This document shows positions 1-8,995 of a stretch of 64,000 nucleotides of DNA, piece after piece. Positions within the stretch are counted from its first letter, which is position 1; every line of letters starts with the position of its first letter. The notes beneath the pieces are model-generated. The model ran no database searches and was not told the origin of the DNA. It was given only the letters and a program-made list of their open reading frames with translations. Position numbers and translations under genes: made by a program. The DNA is taken from contig NZ_CP012559.1 of the NCBI RefSeq assembly GCF_000831645.3, forward strand, positions 1,922,001 through 1,986,000. Direction: 5' to 3'. The stretch is from Companilactobacillus heilongjiangensis (GTDB lineage Bacteria > Bacillota > Bacilli > Lactobacillales > Lactobacillaceae).

Positions 1-652
1 CTGTTATCTTGCCGTCAAGGTTTAATTCACCGTTAAAGTTCCAATCCTCTAGGCCATCAGACTCATAAACTAATGCTGCTCCATTATTATCATTGGTTTG
101 ACCACCCACAATGGCAAAATACTTGCCATTCTTTTGAATAATATACGGATCACGAATCGAAGTTGTATATCCCTCAGGAGCATTGACAATTAAAGGTTTA
201 GATAACTTCTCAATCTGGTTATCTCGATTCATCCAGGCACCTAATTGATATGATTCTCTTTTCCAATCTTTTGTTCGAACGTTACCTGTATACATGATAA
301 ATAACTTATCGTTAACAGGAATTGCTGTTCCTGTGTAAGCCCCATGGGAATCATATTTAGTGTCTGGCTTAATTGCCAAACCTTCATCTTCCCAATCAAC
401 CAAGTTTTTCGAAGTCAAATGTTTCCAAGACTTTAAGCCATGGACAGGTCCAAATGGGAAAACTTGATAAAATAGATTCCATTTACCGTTAAAGTAAGAA
501 AAGCCGTTGGGATCATTCAACAAACCTGAATCAGGTTGAATGTGATGTTTCATTCTCCATTTTGATTGTTGAACTTGTTTCTTCAAGTCAGCTACCTTTG
601 AATCTGACCATTCATTATAAGGTGTATATCTCGTTTGTCGATTCCAAATCAT
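1..652 (-). CDS. scrB: Sucrose-6-phosphate hydrolase (GH32), N-terminal part; 3' end outside window
   Basis: This is a cytoplasmic glycoside hydrolase of family 32 that would cleave sucrose-6-phosphate delivered by a PTS into glucose-6-phosphate and fructose. The translation from the ATG at 652 carries the GH32 nucleophile motif NDPNG near residue 45 and the RDP motif near residue 170. The third catalytic motif (EC) would lie beyond the window edge. An AGAAGGAG ribosome site lies just upstream of the ATG. The gene is divergent from the PTS EIIBCA gene at 899, and both promoters share an intergenic region with LacI/CcpA-type operators. Only about 217 codons are present because the window cuts the gene, not because it is broken. 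The function is firm at family level; the exact substrate is inferred from the neighbouring PTS. Confidence 0.9.
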   Translation of the reverse strand, partial: MIWNRQTRYTPYNEWSDSKVADLKKQVQQSKWRMKHHIQPDSGLLNDPNGFSYFNGKWNLFYQVFPFGPVHGLKSWKHLTSKNLVDWEDEGLAIKPDTKYDSHGAYTGTAIPVNDKLFIMYTGNVRTKDWKRESYQLGAWMNRDNQIEKLSKPLIVNAPEGYTTSIRDPYIIQKNGKYFAIVGGQTNDNNGAALVYESDGLEDWNFNGELNLDGKIT

Positions 653-692
653 TTTTGACTCCTTCTTACTCTTCATTCGTTGTTACAAGTAT

Positions 693-717
693 AAAACCGC
701 TTACACATAATTGTCAA
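693..717 (-). promoter_or_regulatory. scrB promoter with operator in spacer
   Basis: Reading leftwards, TTGACA (717-712) and TTATAC (694-689) are separated by 17 bp. The spacer contains TGTAAGCGGTTTTA, which resembles a CcpA/LacI-family operator, so binding there would block RNA polymerase at the sucrose hydrolase gene. Confidence 0.65.
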
Positions 718-811
718 ACGTTTATCAATTTATATGACATTTTATCATTTTAAATTTTCAAATACATGTCTTTTCTTATATTTAGGTATGCCTTAGCAAA
801 ATTATATTCTT

Positions 812-872
812 TGGTAAGCGCTTGACAAATGATTAATAGTTGCTATGATAGTTTTTGTGTAAAGCGTTTACA
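812..872 (+). promoter_or_regulatory. Promoter and two LacI/CcpA-type operators for the PTS-aga operon
   Basis: TTGACA (822-827) and TATGAT (844-849), 16 bp apart, form the promoter of the EIIBCA gene. One operator-like site, TGGTAAGCGCTTGACA, overlaps the -35 box. A perfect palindrome TGTAAAGCGTTTACA (858-872) sits at the expected transcription start. The sites could bind CcpA, a sucrose repressor of the LacI family, or both; the sequence alone does not tell which. Confidence 0.7.
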
Positions 873-898
873 AAATATTTTTTTGAGGAGTGATCCAT

Positions 899-2863
899 AT
901 GAATCATAAGGAAGTCGCAAGTCGTGTTCTTGCAGCCGTCGGTCCAAACAACATTCAAGCCGCAGCACATTGTGCCACACGTTTAAGATTGGTCATTAAA
1001 GACGAATCTAAAATAGATCAAGCCGCTTTGGATAATGATCCTGATGTAAAAGGAACATTTGAAACTAACGGTCAATATCAAATAATCATCGGACCCGGAG
1101 ATGTTGATAACGTCTACGATGCATTAATTGCCCAAACTGGTCTTAAAGAGGCCACTCCAGACGATATTAAAGCTGTTGCCAGTGCTGGTAAACGCAAGAA
1201 TCCTTTAATGGATTTTCTAAAAGTTCTTTCTGATATTTTTATTCCAATTATTCCAGCCCTAGTTGCTGGTGGTTTACTAATGGCACTAAACAATGTTCTT
1301 ACAGCTGAACATCTATTCATGGCCAAATCCGTCGTTGAAGTTTATCCCGGATTAAAGGGCGCTGCAGAAATGATTAACGCCATGGCTAGTGCTCCATTTA
1401 CATTTTTACCTATTCTATTAGGTTTCTCCGCCACAAAACGTTTTGGTGGAAATCCTTATCTAGGTGCGGCCATGGGTATGGCAATGGTTCTACCATCACT
1501 TGTTAATGGTTACAGTGTTGCCGCTGTTACAGCCGCTGGTAAAATGCCTTACTGGGATATCTTCGGTCTTCACGTTGCTCAAGCCGGATACCAAGGACAA
1601 GTTCTTCCAGTTCTAGCTGTTGCATATATACTTGCTACATTGGAGAAATTCTTCCACAAACACATTAAGAGTGCTTTTGATTTCACATTTACACCAATGT
1701 TATCAATCGTTATTACTGGTTTCTTAACATTTACTATTGTCGGTCCTGTTCTTAGAGCCGTCAGTGATGCTTTAACAAATGGTCTTGTTGGTCTTTACAA
1801 TACAACCGGCTGGATCGGTATGGGTATCTTTGGTTTATTCTACTCAGCAATTGTTATTACTGGTTTACACCAAACATTCCCTGCTATCGAAACACAATTA
1901 CTTGCTAATGTTGCTAAAACTGGTGGTTCATTTATTTTCCCAGTTGCTTCAATGGCTAACATCAGTCAAGGTGCTGCTACTCTTGCTATTTTCTTTGCAA
2001 CAAAGAGTCAAAAACAAAAAGCTTTGACATCATCTGCTGGTATCTCAGCCCTACTTGGTATTACTGAACCTGCTATCTTCGGTGTTAACTTGAAGATGAA
2101 GTTTCCATTTATCTTTGCGGCTATTTCCTCAGGTGTCGCATGTATCTTCTTAGGATTATTCCACGTTTTGGCTGTTGCCATGGGACCTGCTTCTGTAATT
2201 GGATTTATTTCAATCGCATCTAGAGCTATCCCAGCATTCTTACTCAGTGCTGCAATCGCTTTCGTAGTTGCTTTCATCCCTACATTTATTTATGCAAAGA
2301 AGACACTTGGAAACAATGTCGATGCTAAAGAAGAAACACCTAAAGTTGCTAAGCCTATCCTTGTTAACGATGAAGTTATCACAGCTCCCGTAAGTGGTTT
2401 AAGTGAAAGCTTACGTGACGTAAATGATAAAGTATTCTCTGCTGAAATCATGGGTAAAGGTGTTGCTATTGTTCCTAATGACGACCAAGTAGTTGCTCCA
2501 GCAAATGGTACTATCACCGTCACATATGACAGTAAACATGCTTATGGAATTAAAACTGACGATGGTGCTGAAGTCCTAATTCACTTAGGAATCGATACCG
2601 TTGATTTAAACGGTAAGTACTTCACTACTAATGTTAAAAAAGGTGATCAAGTTAAAAAGGGTGACTTATTAGGAACCTTTGATACTAAGGCCCTTAAGGC
2701 TGCCGACTATGACACAACAGTTATGTTAGTTATCACTAATACTAATGACTATGCTAGTGTTGAGCGTTTAAAGAACACTGAAGTTAAATCTGGCGACAAA
2801 GTGGTTGCATTAACTGAACCAGCCACATCAAGTGCTTCAGCCGCCGTAACTGCCTCAATTTAA
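899..2863 (+). CDS. PTS sucrose-type transporter EIIBCA
   Basis: This is a membrane phosphotransferase permease of the glucose/sucrose superfamily that imports and phosphorylates a disaccharide. Domains run IIB (about 1-85, phospho-cysteine in [10 protein letters not shown] at residue 25), IIC (about 105-470, many hydrophobic segments, conserved [11 protein letters not shown]), then IIA (about 490-650, phospho-histidine region HLGIDTVDL near residue 560). The ATG at 899 was chosen over a GTG nine bases earlier because GAGGAG lies 8 bp upstream of it. It is divergent from scrB and 14 bp ahead of an alpha-galactosidase. The IIB sequence resembles sucrose-specific (ScrA/SacP) enzymes, so sucrose is the likeliest substrate, but the neighbour allows raffinose-type sugars or other alpha-glycosides. 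The length of 654 residues is normal for the fused BCA form. Confidence 0.88.
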   Translation: MNHKEVASRVLAAVGPNNIQAAAHCATRLRLVIKDESKIDQAALDNDPDVKGTFETNGQYQIIIGPGDVDNVYDALIAQTGLKEATPDDIKAVASAGKRKNPLMDFLKVLSDIFIPIIPALVAGGLLMALNNVLTAEHLFMAKSVVEVYPGLKGAAEMINAMASAPFTFLPILLGFSATKRFGGNPYLGAAMGMAMVLPSLVNGYSVAAVTAAGKMPYWDIFGLHVAQAGYQGQVLPVLAVAYILATLEKFFHKHIKSAFDFTFTPMLSIVITGFLTFTIVGPVLRAVSDALTNGLVGLYNTTGWIGMGIFGLFYSAIVITGLHQTFPAIETQLLANVAKTGGSFIFPVASMANISQGAATLAIFFATKSQKQKALTSSAGISALLGITEPAIFGVNLKMKFPFIFAAISSGVACIFLGLFHVLAVAMGPASVIGFISIASRAIPAFLLSAAIAFVVAFIPTFIYAKKTLGNNVDAKEETPKVAKPILVNDEVITAPVSGLSESLRDVNDKVFSAEIMGKGVAIVPNDDQVVAPANGTITVTYDSKHAYGIKTDDGAEVLIHLGIDTVDLNGKYFTTNVKKGDQVKKGDLLGTFDTKALKAADYDTTVMLVITNTNDYASVERLKNTEVKSGDKVVALTEPATSSASAAVTASI

Positions 2864-2877
2864 AATAGGAGTAAAAA

Positions 2878-5049
2878 ATGCCGATAGAATTCAATCAAAA
2901 AAGTGGAATCATCAATATTCATAATCAAAAAATCAGTTATATTATTCAAATATTGAATAATGAATTTCCAGTACATCGATATTTTGGTCACTACCTCAGT
3001 GAATATAGTGCAGCCCATCGATTGTCTAGTGGTAATCATGCTTTTTCCGCCGATATTTCGAAAGAATTTCCTTATTCGGTTACTTCTATTCCCTTAGAAT
3101 ATTCAACTATTGGTAGTGGTGACTATCGGATTCCTAGTTACCTTGTTAAAAATGAGTACAATCAATTAATACCAATCTTAAAATATGCTGGTTACACGAT
3201 CACAGACAAACCTATCAATTGTGATTCACTACCAACCACCGTATCTAAAGAAGAACCCGTATCAACACTTACCCTTCATTTAATAGACCCGCAGACTAAA
3301 TTAAAGATAGATTTAAACTACACCATCTTTGAAAATTCAGATTTGATATTGAGAAGTACCACTTTTAAAAATAGTGGTACTTCTGTTTTATCTCTCGAAG
3401 CAGCTAACAGTGCTCAGTTGGATCTCTCAAGTGACAAATATAAGGTTTTAACATTAAATGGAACTCATGCCCATGAAGCTAATCCTTCGCTGGAACCTCT
3501 ACACTCTGGAATTCAAATGTTCCATACTTTCCGTGGAACTAGTGGTCCGCAACAGCAACCATTTGCTGCTTTGGTCAATCCCAATACTACCGAATTTTCT
3601 GGCGAAGCCATTGGACTTGCTTTAGTTTGGAGCGGTAACTTTGAAACTGCAATTGAAGTTGATCAGTATAAAAAAACTAGATTGCATATTGGACTTGAAC
3701 CAACAACATTTAATTGGCAACTAAAGCCTAATACAAGTTTTCAAACTCCTGAGGCCGTTATGACTTGGTCTGATAAAGGTCTCAATGGAATGTCACAGTC
3801 ATTCCATCAATTTGGAAAGCAATTAATCCCTAAATCAACTAACGACACAGACTCAGTTATTAATACTTGGGAATCGATGAAATTTGATGTCTCAGAAACA
3901 AAAGTAAGTCAATTTATTAAAGATGCTCACCTTCTCGGCCTTAAAACAATCGTGGTGGATGACGGTTGGTTCATTAATCGCAATAGTGAACACGGACAAC
4001 TCGGTTGTTGGGTTCCAGACCAAAACAAATTTCCAAATGGTCTAACTCCATTAGTCAATCAAGCACATAACTTAGGTATGCAATTCGGGTTATGGATTGA
4101 ACCTGAAATGGTCACTGAAAATAGCCCGTTGTATAAAGAACATCCTGAATGGGTCTTAAACTATCGCGGACGTACTCAAATCACTGCTAGACATCAATTA
4201 GTCTTGGATCTCTCACAAGATGTGGTTCGTAAACATCTAGTACAAGCTATGACTAATTTGGTTAAAGAGAATAAATTAGACTATCTAAAATGGGATATGA
4301 ATCGACACTTAACTCAAGTTGGTAACTCATGGTTACCGAATATTCAGCAAGATGAACTTTACTATCGATATGTAATTGGACTATATGAAATCATGAGAGA
4401 TTTGAAACAAAACTGTCCCAACCTAATTATTGAAAATTGTTCTGCTGGTGGCGGTCGACTCGATTTCGGCATGTCGTCATATACGAATCAAACATGGATC
4501 AGTGATTTAACTGACCCAATCGACCGTTCAAAAATCGAAAATGGCTTTAGCTATCTCTTTCCACAGAGTATTTTCAGTAACCATGCTTCAGTCTCCCCCA
4601 ATCAACAAAACGGACGTATAACCAGTTTAAAAGTTCGTTTACAATCCGCTAGCATTGGACAAATGGGCTTAGAACTTGATATCAATGATTTGATTGAGTC
4701 GGAGAAAGAAACTGTTAAACAGCAGTTCAAGCAATATCAAAGTTACTGGCCAGCAGATTTTAAAGATGCCAATTTTTATCGATTAAATGATATATTATTT
4801 TCTGATAAAATAACTTGGCTACTAGTCACTCCAGACAAAAAACATGCGCTCCTATTCTATTCCAATGAACTTGCTTCAGCGGTCAAAGTGTCTCAAGAAT
4901 TGCCACTACATTATCTTGATGACCAAATGCAGTATGAATTAAGCACTGGTGAACATTTCTTAGGTCAAGAACTTAACACTGTTGGAATTACAATCCAACC
5001 ACCTGTTAAAGATTTTGAGACCAACGTTATTTTTATAAAACAAATTTAA
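2878..5049 (+). CDS. Alpha-galactosidase, glycoside hydrolase family 36
   Basis: This 723-residue intracellular enzyme hydrolyses terminal alpha-1,6-galactose from melibiose, raffinose or stachyose. An N-terminal beta-sandwich region precedes a GH36/GH-D barrel containing VVDDGWF (near 360), the nucleophile motif LKWDMNR (near 473) and the acid/base motif SDLTDPIDR (near 543). The length matches bacterial tetrameric GH36 enzymes such as AgaN/MelA of lactobacilli. No signal peptide is visible. It starts 14 bp after the EIIBCA stop with a TAGGAG ribosome site and should be co-transcribed. A bidirectional terminator follows. Coupling with a sucrose-type PTS and scrB suggests one locus for sucrose plus galactosylated sucrose, with released galactose entering the galKT operon downstream. 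Confidence 0.93.
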   Translation: MPIEFNQKSGIINIHNQKISYIIQILNNEFPVHRYFGHYLSEYSAAHRLSSGNHAFSADISKEFPYSVTSIPLEYSTIGSGDYRIPSYLVKNEYNQLIPILKYAGYTITDKPINCDSLPTTVSKEEPVSTLTLHLIDPQTKLKIDLNYTIFENSDLILRSTTFKNSGTSVLSLEAANSAQLDLSSDKYKVLTLNGTHAHEANPSLEPLHSGIQMFHTFRGTSGPQQQPFAALVNPNTTEFSGEAIGLALVWSGNFETAIEVDQYKKTRLHIGLEPTTFNWQLKPNTSFQTPEAVMTWSDKGLNGMSQSFHQFGKQLIPKSTNDTDSVINTWESMKFDVSETKVSQFIKDAHLLGLKTIVVDDGWFINRNSEHGQLGCWVPDQNKFPNGLTPLVNQAHNLGMQFGLWIEPEMVTENSPLYKEHPEWVLNYRGRTQITARHQLVLDLSQDVVRKHLVQAMTNLVKENKLDYLKWDMNRHLTQVGNSWLPNIQQDELYYRYVIGLYEIMRDLKQNCPNLIIENCSAGGGRLDFGMSSYTNQTWISDLTDPIDRSKIENGFSYLFPQSIFSNHASVSPNQQNGRITSLKVRLQSASIGQMGLELDINDLIESEKETVKQQFKQYQSYWPADFKDANFYRLNDILFSDKITWLLVTPDKKHALLFYSNELASAVKVSQELPLHYLDDQMQYELSTGEHFLGQELNTVGITIQPPVKDFETNVIFIKQI

Positions 5050-5052
5050 TCA

Positions 5053-5089
5053 AAAAGAAGCCTAGTAAATTTTACTAAGCTTCTTTTTC
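5053..5089. terminator. Bidirectional terminator between alpha-galactosidase and GntR
   Basis: AAGAAGC/GCTTCTT arms extended by TAGTAAA/TTACTA are flanked by an A-run on the left and a T-run on the right. The hairpin can terminate both converging transcripts. Confidence 0.85.
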
Positions 5090-5800
5090 TTATTCATCAA
5101 TCCCATGCCTGACGTGATAACCAAACTCATCACTTCTGGCTGTACTCAAGGTAAATTCAATCAAATGATTCTGTAAATCATACGTCTTACGTTTCAATAA
5201 TAAGCATGGCGTTCCATCCGGCAATCCCATCACTTTACTATCGCATTCACTAATAACTCCGGAGGAAAAATATTCGTCGGCATAGTCAATATCTTCTTGA
5301 AATTCATCCTTAAAAACATCGTACATCGACCGATTTTGTAACATCCCCACACTCAGAGTTGGAAAGTATTTCAGTGGCAAATAAGTCCGCTCAAACATCA
5401 TCGGTTCACCATCAGCCAAACGCAGACGTTCAACTTTGATAATAATTTCACCGTCCGTTAAATTCATATTTTCGGCAAAATAAGCGTTAACTTCCTTTTT
5501 TTCAAAACTAATTATCCGAGTAGTTGGTACTCGACCAAGCCGTCGCATCTGTTGACCAAATTTATAACAACTGCTGAGATCACTATCGAGATTCGTTCGA
5601 TTAACAAAAGTCCCTTTGCCATGAATCCGGCGCACCAAACCAATCGTTTCCAAATCAAACAAAGCTCCCCGAATCGTATTTCGGGATACTTCATATTTAT
5701 CAGCCAATTGGCGCTCCGACAACAATTTGGCATTAGGCTCAAGCCCTTGTACATAGCTGGTTAATTGGTTGATCAACTGTTCTTGAAGGCTAATTTTCAT
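5090..5800 (-). CDS. GntR/HutC-family transcriptional regulator with UTRA domain
   Basis: This 236-residue DNA-binding regulator has an N-terminal winged helix of the GntR type (about 5-70; LADKYEVSRNTIRGAL is the recognition region) and a C-terminal UTRA effector domain (about 90-230). The UTRA fold usually binds a phosphorylated sugar or similar ligand. The ATG at 5800 has GAAAGGA upstream. It converges on the alpha-galactosidase across a shared terminator, so it need not control that operon. No operator assignment is possible from the window. TreR, NagR or YurK-like roles are all conceivable. Confidence 0.85.
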   Translation of the reverse strand: MKISLQEQLINQLTSYVQGLEPNAKLLSERQLADKYEVSRNTIRGALFDLETIGLVRRIHGKGTFVNRTNLDSDLSSCYKFGQQMRRLGRVPTTRIISFEKKEVNAYFAENMNLTDGEIIIKVERLRLADGEPMMFERTYLPLKYFPTLSVGMLQNRSMYDVFKDEFQEDIDYADEYFSSGVISECDSKVMGLPDGTPCLLLKRKTYDLQNHLIEFTLSTARSDEFGYHVRHGIDE

Positions 5801-5896
5801 AAGAAATTTTCCTTTCTCGTACTTATGAATTAATTCTATTAAGTACCAAAAAAGCTTGCAACCATTTGGAATTTACAAATTGTCTCTTTCTGGGGT

Positions 5897-6067
5897 GCCG
5901 CCTTCGATTGTGAGGGATGGGCCTGCTGTGTGGAACGGCTCGAGCCAAAGTGCGGTCTCGACCCTCGATTGTGAGCCGAAGACCACGTCTCAAAATCGTC
6001 CTGTGCTGTAAAGGCTGAAGCCTTAACACCACTACCACTGCTGGCCCATCCCTCACAATCGAAGGCT
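5897..6067 (-). repeat. Cloverleaf repeat copy 1 (type II, minus orientation)
   Basis: This is the first of a family defined here from the window itself. In plus orientation a copy begins TAGCC or TAGTC, has a variable outer stem of ~20 bp ending CTGCTGTG, three internal hairpins, then CACAGCAG, the returning outer stem and GGCGGCA or GAGACGG. In this copy GCCTTCGATTGTGAGGGATG pairs with CATCCCTCACAATCGAAGGC. It forms a divergent pair with copy 2 across a 200-bp AT-rich spacer. It lies upstream of the GntR gene. Confidence 0.9.
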
Positions 6068-6124
6068 AATGTATTTTTGGCTGATAGTTATATCACACTC
6101 CAACTGATGGACTCAGTTTCTAAA

Positions 6125-6177
6125 GAAAAAAAATAAAAAAGATTAGACGACCCCAAATTCAGGATTATCTAATCTTC
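6125..6177 (-). terminator. Terminator-like hairpin in the spacer of repeat pair 1/2
   Basis: On the minus strand AAGATTAGA and TCTAATCTT form a 9-bp stem with a 20-nt loop followed by a T-rich tract. It lies downstream of the DegV/glyoxalase genes and could end their transcript after reading through repeat copy 2. Confidence 0.5.
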
Positions 6178-6267
6178 CATATAAATATCTAAATTAATCA
6201 AATTAAAAAGTACATTCCAACTTACAAACTGAACCAACAATTATACATTGCATATTTAAAAAACCAG

Positions 6268-6444
6268 AGCCGGAGGGGACGAGTGATGAAGACCTGCTGT
6301 GCAAGTGTCGTTATGGCTTTAGCCATTACAACACCGACGTATTTTGAAATTCAAGCGGTTTTCTCGAAGTTCAAAATCGAGGCGCGAGACCTTGGCTCGC
6401 ACCGGTCGCATAGCGGGCTTCATCACTCGTCCCCTCCGGCGGCA
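6268..6444 (+). repeat. Cloverleaf repeat copy 2 (type II, plus orientation)
   Basis: The outer stem is GGAGGGGACGAGTGATGAAG with its complement before GGCGGCA. Hairpin 3 uses GCGAG/CTCGC. It is the right partner of copy 1 and ends 10 bp from the stop codon of the glyoxalase-like gene. Confidence 0.9.
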
Positions 6445-6453
6445 TCCTTCAAA

Positions 6454-6807
6454 CTACTCAGCCTTAGCAACAACAAAATAGTTGCCTTCAGGATCTTGGA
6501 AGTTAAACGTCAAAACACCGTTTACTTCGGTAATCTCGCCAGCACTGATCAATTCATCATGCAATCTATCGAAATCTTTCGAGAAAAACATCAATGAAGG
6601 TACATTTTCAGCAACTTCTGGGGAATAAATTCTAATATAATCGCGTGGAAAAATTGATAATTCAACTTCACTTGAAATACCAACTATCACATTTTGATAG
6701 CCACCGTTCAAAGTTTGTCTGGCCACTACTTGAGCACCAAATTCATCGGTCCAAAAGGCAACACTCATATCAACATCATCGACGTAAATCATAATTCTAG
6801 TTTTCAT
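6454..6807 (-). CDS. Glyoxalase/bleomycin-resistance-fold protein
   Basis: This small cytoplasmic protein of 117 residues has the vicinal oxygen chelate fold: it opens with TRIMIYVDDVDMSVAFWTDEFG and ends with FNFQDPEGNYFVV, both typical of the family. Family members include glyoxalase I, dioxygenases and drug-binding proteins; nothing visible fixes a substrate. The ATG at 6807 lies inside the end of the degV gene (11-bp overlap), indicating an operon and translational coupling. The gene ends 10 bp before repeat copy 2, so its transcript probably runs into that structure. Confidence 0.8.
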   Translation of the reverse strand: MKTRIMIYVDDVDMSVAFWTDEFGAQVVARQTLNGGYQNVIVGISSEVELSIFPRDYIRIYSPEVAENVPSLMFFSKDFDRLHDELISAGEITEVNGVLTFNFQDPEGNYFVVAKAE

Positions 6808-7663
6808 CTAAAAAATCCTTATCCCAGACAACTCCCATCGTCTTTTCACCTGTATGGACACTGATTGCTGGTCCTAAATGGCTCTTGGAAACTCGAGCTT
6901 CGGGGAAATTTTCTTGGAAGTCTGTAACCCATTTGTCTAGCAACTCGCGATTATTTGAATCAACCACGGTGATGTGCAATTTCCAATCGGGATGGGCGTC
7001 TGCGTATTTTTGAATTTCTGTTTGAATCATACGATAAGCGCGGCGCATGGTTCTTTCTTTGCCAATCGCATAAATTTTACCATCTTTAAAAGTTAAAAGT
7101 GGCTTCACATCTAACAAACTTCCAATAATAGCGGAATGATTGCTTAGGCGACCTGTTCGACTGAGATGTTTCAAGTCGTTGACCGCAAAATAAATATCAG
7201 TTGAATCACGTAAATCTGACAACTGTTTAACAATTTCTTCGGGATCGACATTCTTTTGAGCTAAGTCGCCAGCCAACATTACGAGATCAGCTTCAGCGGC
7301 ACTGGCAGCCATTGAGTCGAACGGATAAACTTTGGCTTTGTCGTATTCTTTAACAAACATACGCAAGTTATCCATAAATGAAGTGATTCCCAATGATAAA
7401 TGGATGGAAATAATCGTATCGTATCCCTCAGAAACAAGGCGGTCATAGGCTTCTTGGATTTGTCCCATTGAAACTTGAGCTGTCGTTGGCAACTCGGGCT
7501 CGTTGGCTAAATAATCGTAAAATTTATCATCTGTTAATTCTTCAGTTTCTTTATACTGCTTATCTCCTAAAATTACGGTGATTGGCAAAACAGTAATATT
7601 ATATTTCTTAATTTGTTCAGGTGTTAAGTAAGATGCTGTATCAGTAACCACTGCGGTTTTCAT
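6797..7663 (-). CDS. DegV family fatty-acid-binding protein
   Basis: This 288-residue cytoplasmic protein opens with KTAVVTDTASYL and contains the DegV fold with the lipid-pocket region FPFDSMAAS and GRLSNHSAIIGSLLDVKP. DegV/FakB proteins hold a fatty acid that a FakA kinase phosphorylates for phospholipid synthesis. The ATG at 7663 is preferred to upstream in-frame starts because GAGGAGA lies 6 bp before it. It overlaps the following glyoxalase-like gene by 11 bp. Which fatty acid it binds cannot be read from the sequence. Confidence 0.88.
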   Translation of the reverse strand: MKTAVVTDTASYLTPEQIKKYNITVLPITVILGDKQYKETEELTDDKFYDYLANEPELPTTAQVSMGQIQEAYDRLVSEGYDTIISIHLSLGITSFMDNLRMFVKEYDKAKVYPFDSMAASAAEADLVMLAGDLAQKNVDPEEIVKQLSDLRDSTDIYFAVNDLKHLSRTGRLSNHSAIIGSLLDVKPLLTFKDGKIYAIGKERTMRRAYRMIQTEIQKYADAHPDWKLHITVVDSNNRELLDKWVTDFQENFPEARVSKSHLGPAISVHTGEKTMGVVWDKDFLDEN

Positions 7664-7743
7664 GGCATTCTCCTCTATTTCCCGTTGCGGGCATTCATGC
7701 ATATAATGATAACATTTTATTAAAATTATTAAATCCATAGACC

Positions 7744-7772
7744 TTGTTTTAATTGTCAGAAAGCGCTATCAT
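7744..7772 (+). promoter_or_regulatory. gal operon promoter with operator-like site
   Basis: TTGTTT (7744-7749) and TATCAT (7767-7772) are 17 bp apart. The spacer holds GAAAGCGCTATCA, similar to cre and GalR operators, so catabolite control, GalR autoregulation or both are plausible. Confidence 0.55.
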
Positions 7773-7810
7773 TTTGTTAACTAAATATTTACTAAATGTG
7801 GAGAATGATT

Positions 7811-8995
7811 ATGGATACTAACGAAATTTTGCAAGGCTTCAAGAAAATTTATGACAAACCAGCAGAAAGATTATTTTTTTCACCCGGAAGAATTAATTTA
7901 ATCGGTGAACACACTGACTACAATGGTGGCAATGTCTTCCCTTGTGCTATCAGTTTGGGAACTTACGCTGCTTATGAAGAACGAATCGACCAAGCGGTTA
8001 AACTTTACTCTGACAACATCCCTGAAACTGGTGTTGTGACTTTCTTCCTTGATCGACTCGAATACGACAAGAAACATAACTGGGCTAACTATCCTAAGGG
8101 TATGATTTATTTATTAATGAAGGCCGGATACAATATCGATCACGGATTCAATATCTACTTCAAAGGTAATTTACCTGATGGAGCTGGTCTTTCGTCATCC
8201 GCTTCCATTGAATTATTGATGGGAAATATTTTGAACGATGTCTTCCACCTAGGTATCGACCAATTGGATCTCGTTAAAATGGGCCAAAAGAATGAAAATG
8301 AATATATCGGTGTCAACTCTGGAATCATGGATGAATTTGCTGTCGGTATGGGTAAAAAGGACCAAGCTATCCTGCTTGATACTAATACCATGGAATACCA
8401 CTACGCTCCAGTTGAACTCGGCGACCACGCGATTGTCATCATGAATACTAACAAACACCGTGCTCTGGCTGATTCTAAATACAACGAACGTCGCAGCCAA
8501 TGTGAACAAGCACTCGCCCTCTTACAAAAGAAATTGGATATTAAATCACTGGGTGAACTTTCAATCGATGAGTTCGACCGTAATTCTTACTTAATCAATG
8601 ACGATATTTTGATTCGTCGTGCCCGTCACGCTGTCTTTGAAAATCAAAGGACGCTCAAGGCTATCAAGTACCTCAAGGAAAACAATCTGGTTGAATTTGG
8701 CAAACTCGTTAACGCCTCTCATGTTTCACTTCACTATGATTATGAAGTTACTGGTGTCGAACTCGATACGCTAGTTGAAGCAGCTTGGCAACAGCCTGGT
8801 GTCCTCGGTGCTCGTATGGTTGGCGCTGGCTTTGGTGGTTGTGCAATTGCCTTTGTTGAAAAGGACCAAATTGATAACTTCAAACAAAATGTCGGTCAGA
8901 TTTATCAGGATAAAATTGGCTACGCAGCTGACTTTTACATCGCTGAAATATCTGATGGACCTAGTGAAATTAAAATCTCCGAGGTGGAAAAATAA
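7811..8995 (+). CDS. galK: Galactokinase
   Basis: This is a GHMP-family kinase that phosphorylates alpha-D-galactose at C1 using ATP, the first Leloir step. The N-terminal galactokinase signature GRINLIGEHTDYNGG, the ATP-loop LPDGAGLSSSAS and the C-terminal GARMVGAGFGGCAIA are all present. The ATG at 7811 follows GTGGAGA by 8 bp, so the longer open frame starting 15 bp earlier is not used. The length of 394 residues is typical. Its stop overlaps the galT start in TAATG, indicating coupled translation. The substrate would come from the alpha-galactosidase upstream or from lactose or galactose import. Confidence 0.96.
   Translation: MDTNEILQGFKKIYDKPAERLFFSPGRINLIGEHTDYNGGNVFPCAISLGTYAAYEERIDQAVKLYSDNIPETGVVTFFLDRLEYDKKHNWANYPKGMIYLLMKAGYNIDHGFNIYFKGNLPDGAGLSSSASIELLMGNILNDVFHLGIDQLDLVKMGQKNENEYIGVNSGIMDEFAVGMGKKDQAILLDTNTMEYHYAPVELGDHAIVIMNTNKHRALADSKYNERRSQCEQALALLQKKLDIKSLGELSIDEFDRNSYLINDDILIRRARHAVFENQRTLKAIKYLKENNLVEFGKLVNASHVSLHYDYEVTGVELDTLVEAAWQQPGVLGARMVGAGFGGCAIAFVEKDQIDNFKQNVGQIYQDKIGYAADFYIAEISDGPSEIKISEVEK

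Noticed and set aside
562-753. 63-residue ORF on the plus strand
   Set aside because: It overlaps the start of scrB on the other strand and its divergent promoter, with no ribosome site.
5823-6056. Arginine/histidine-rich ORFs inside this and many other cloverleaf repeats
   Set aside because: The same peptide phrases (for example GSHRSHS, RTGPTAG, LLHRRILRF) recur in unrelated places and on both strands because they are translations of the repeat. There are no ribosome sites or codon bias.
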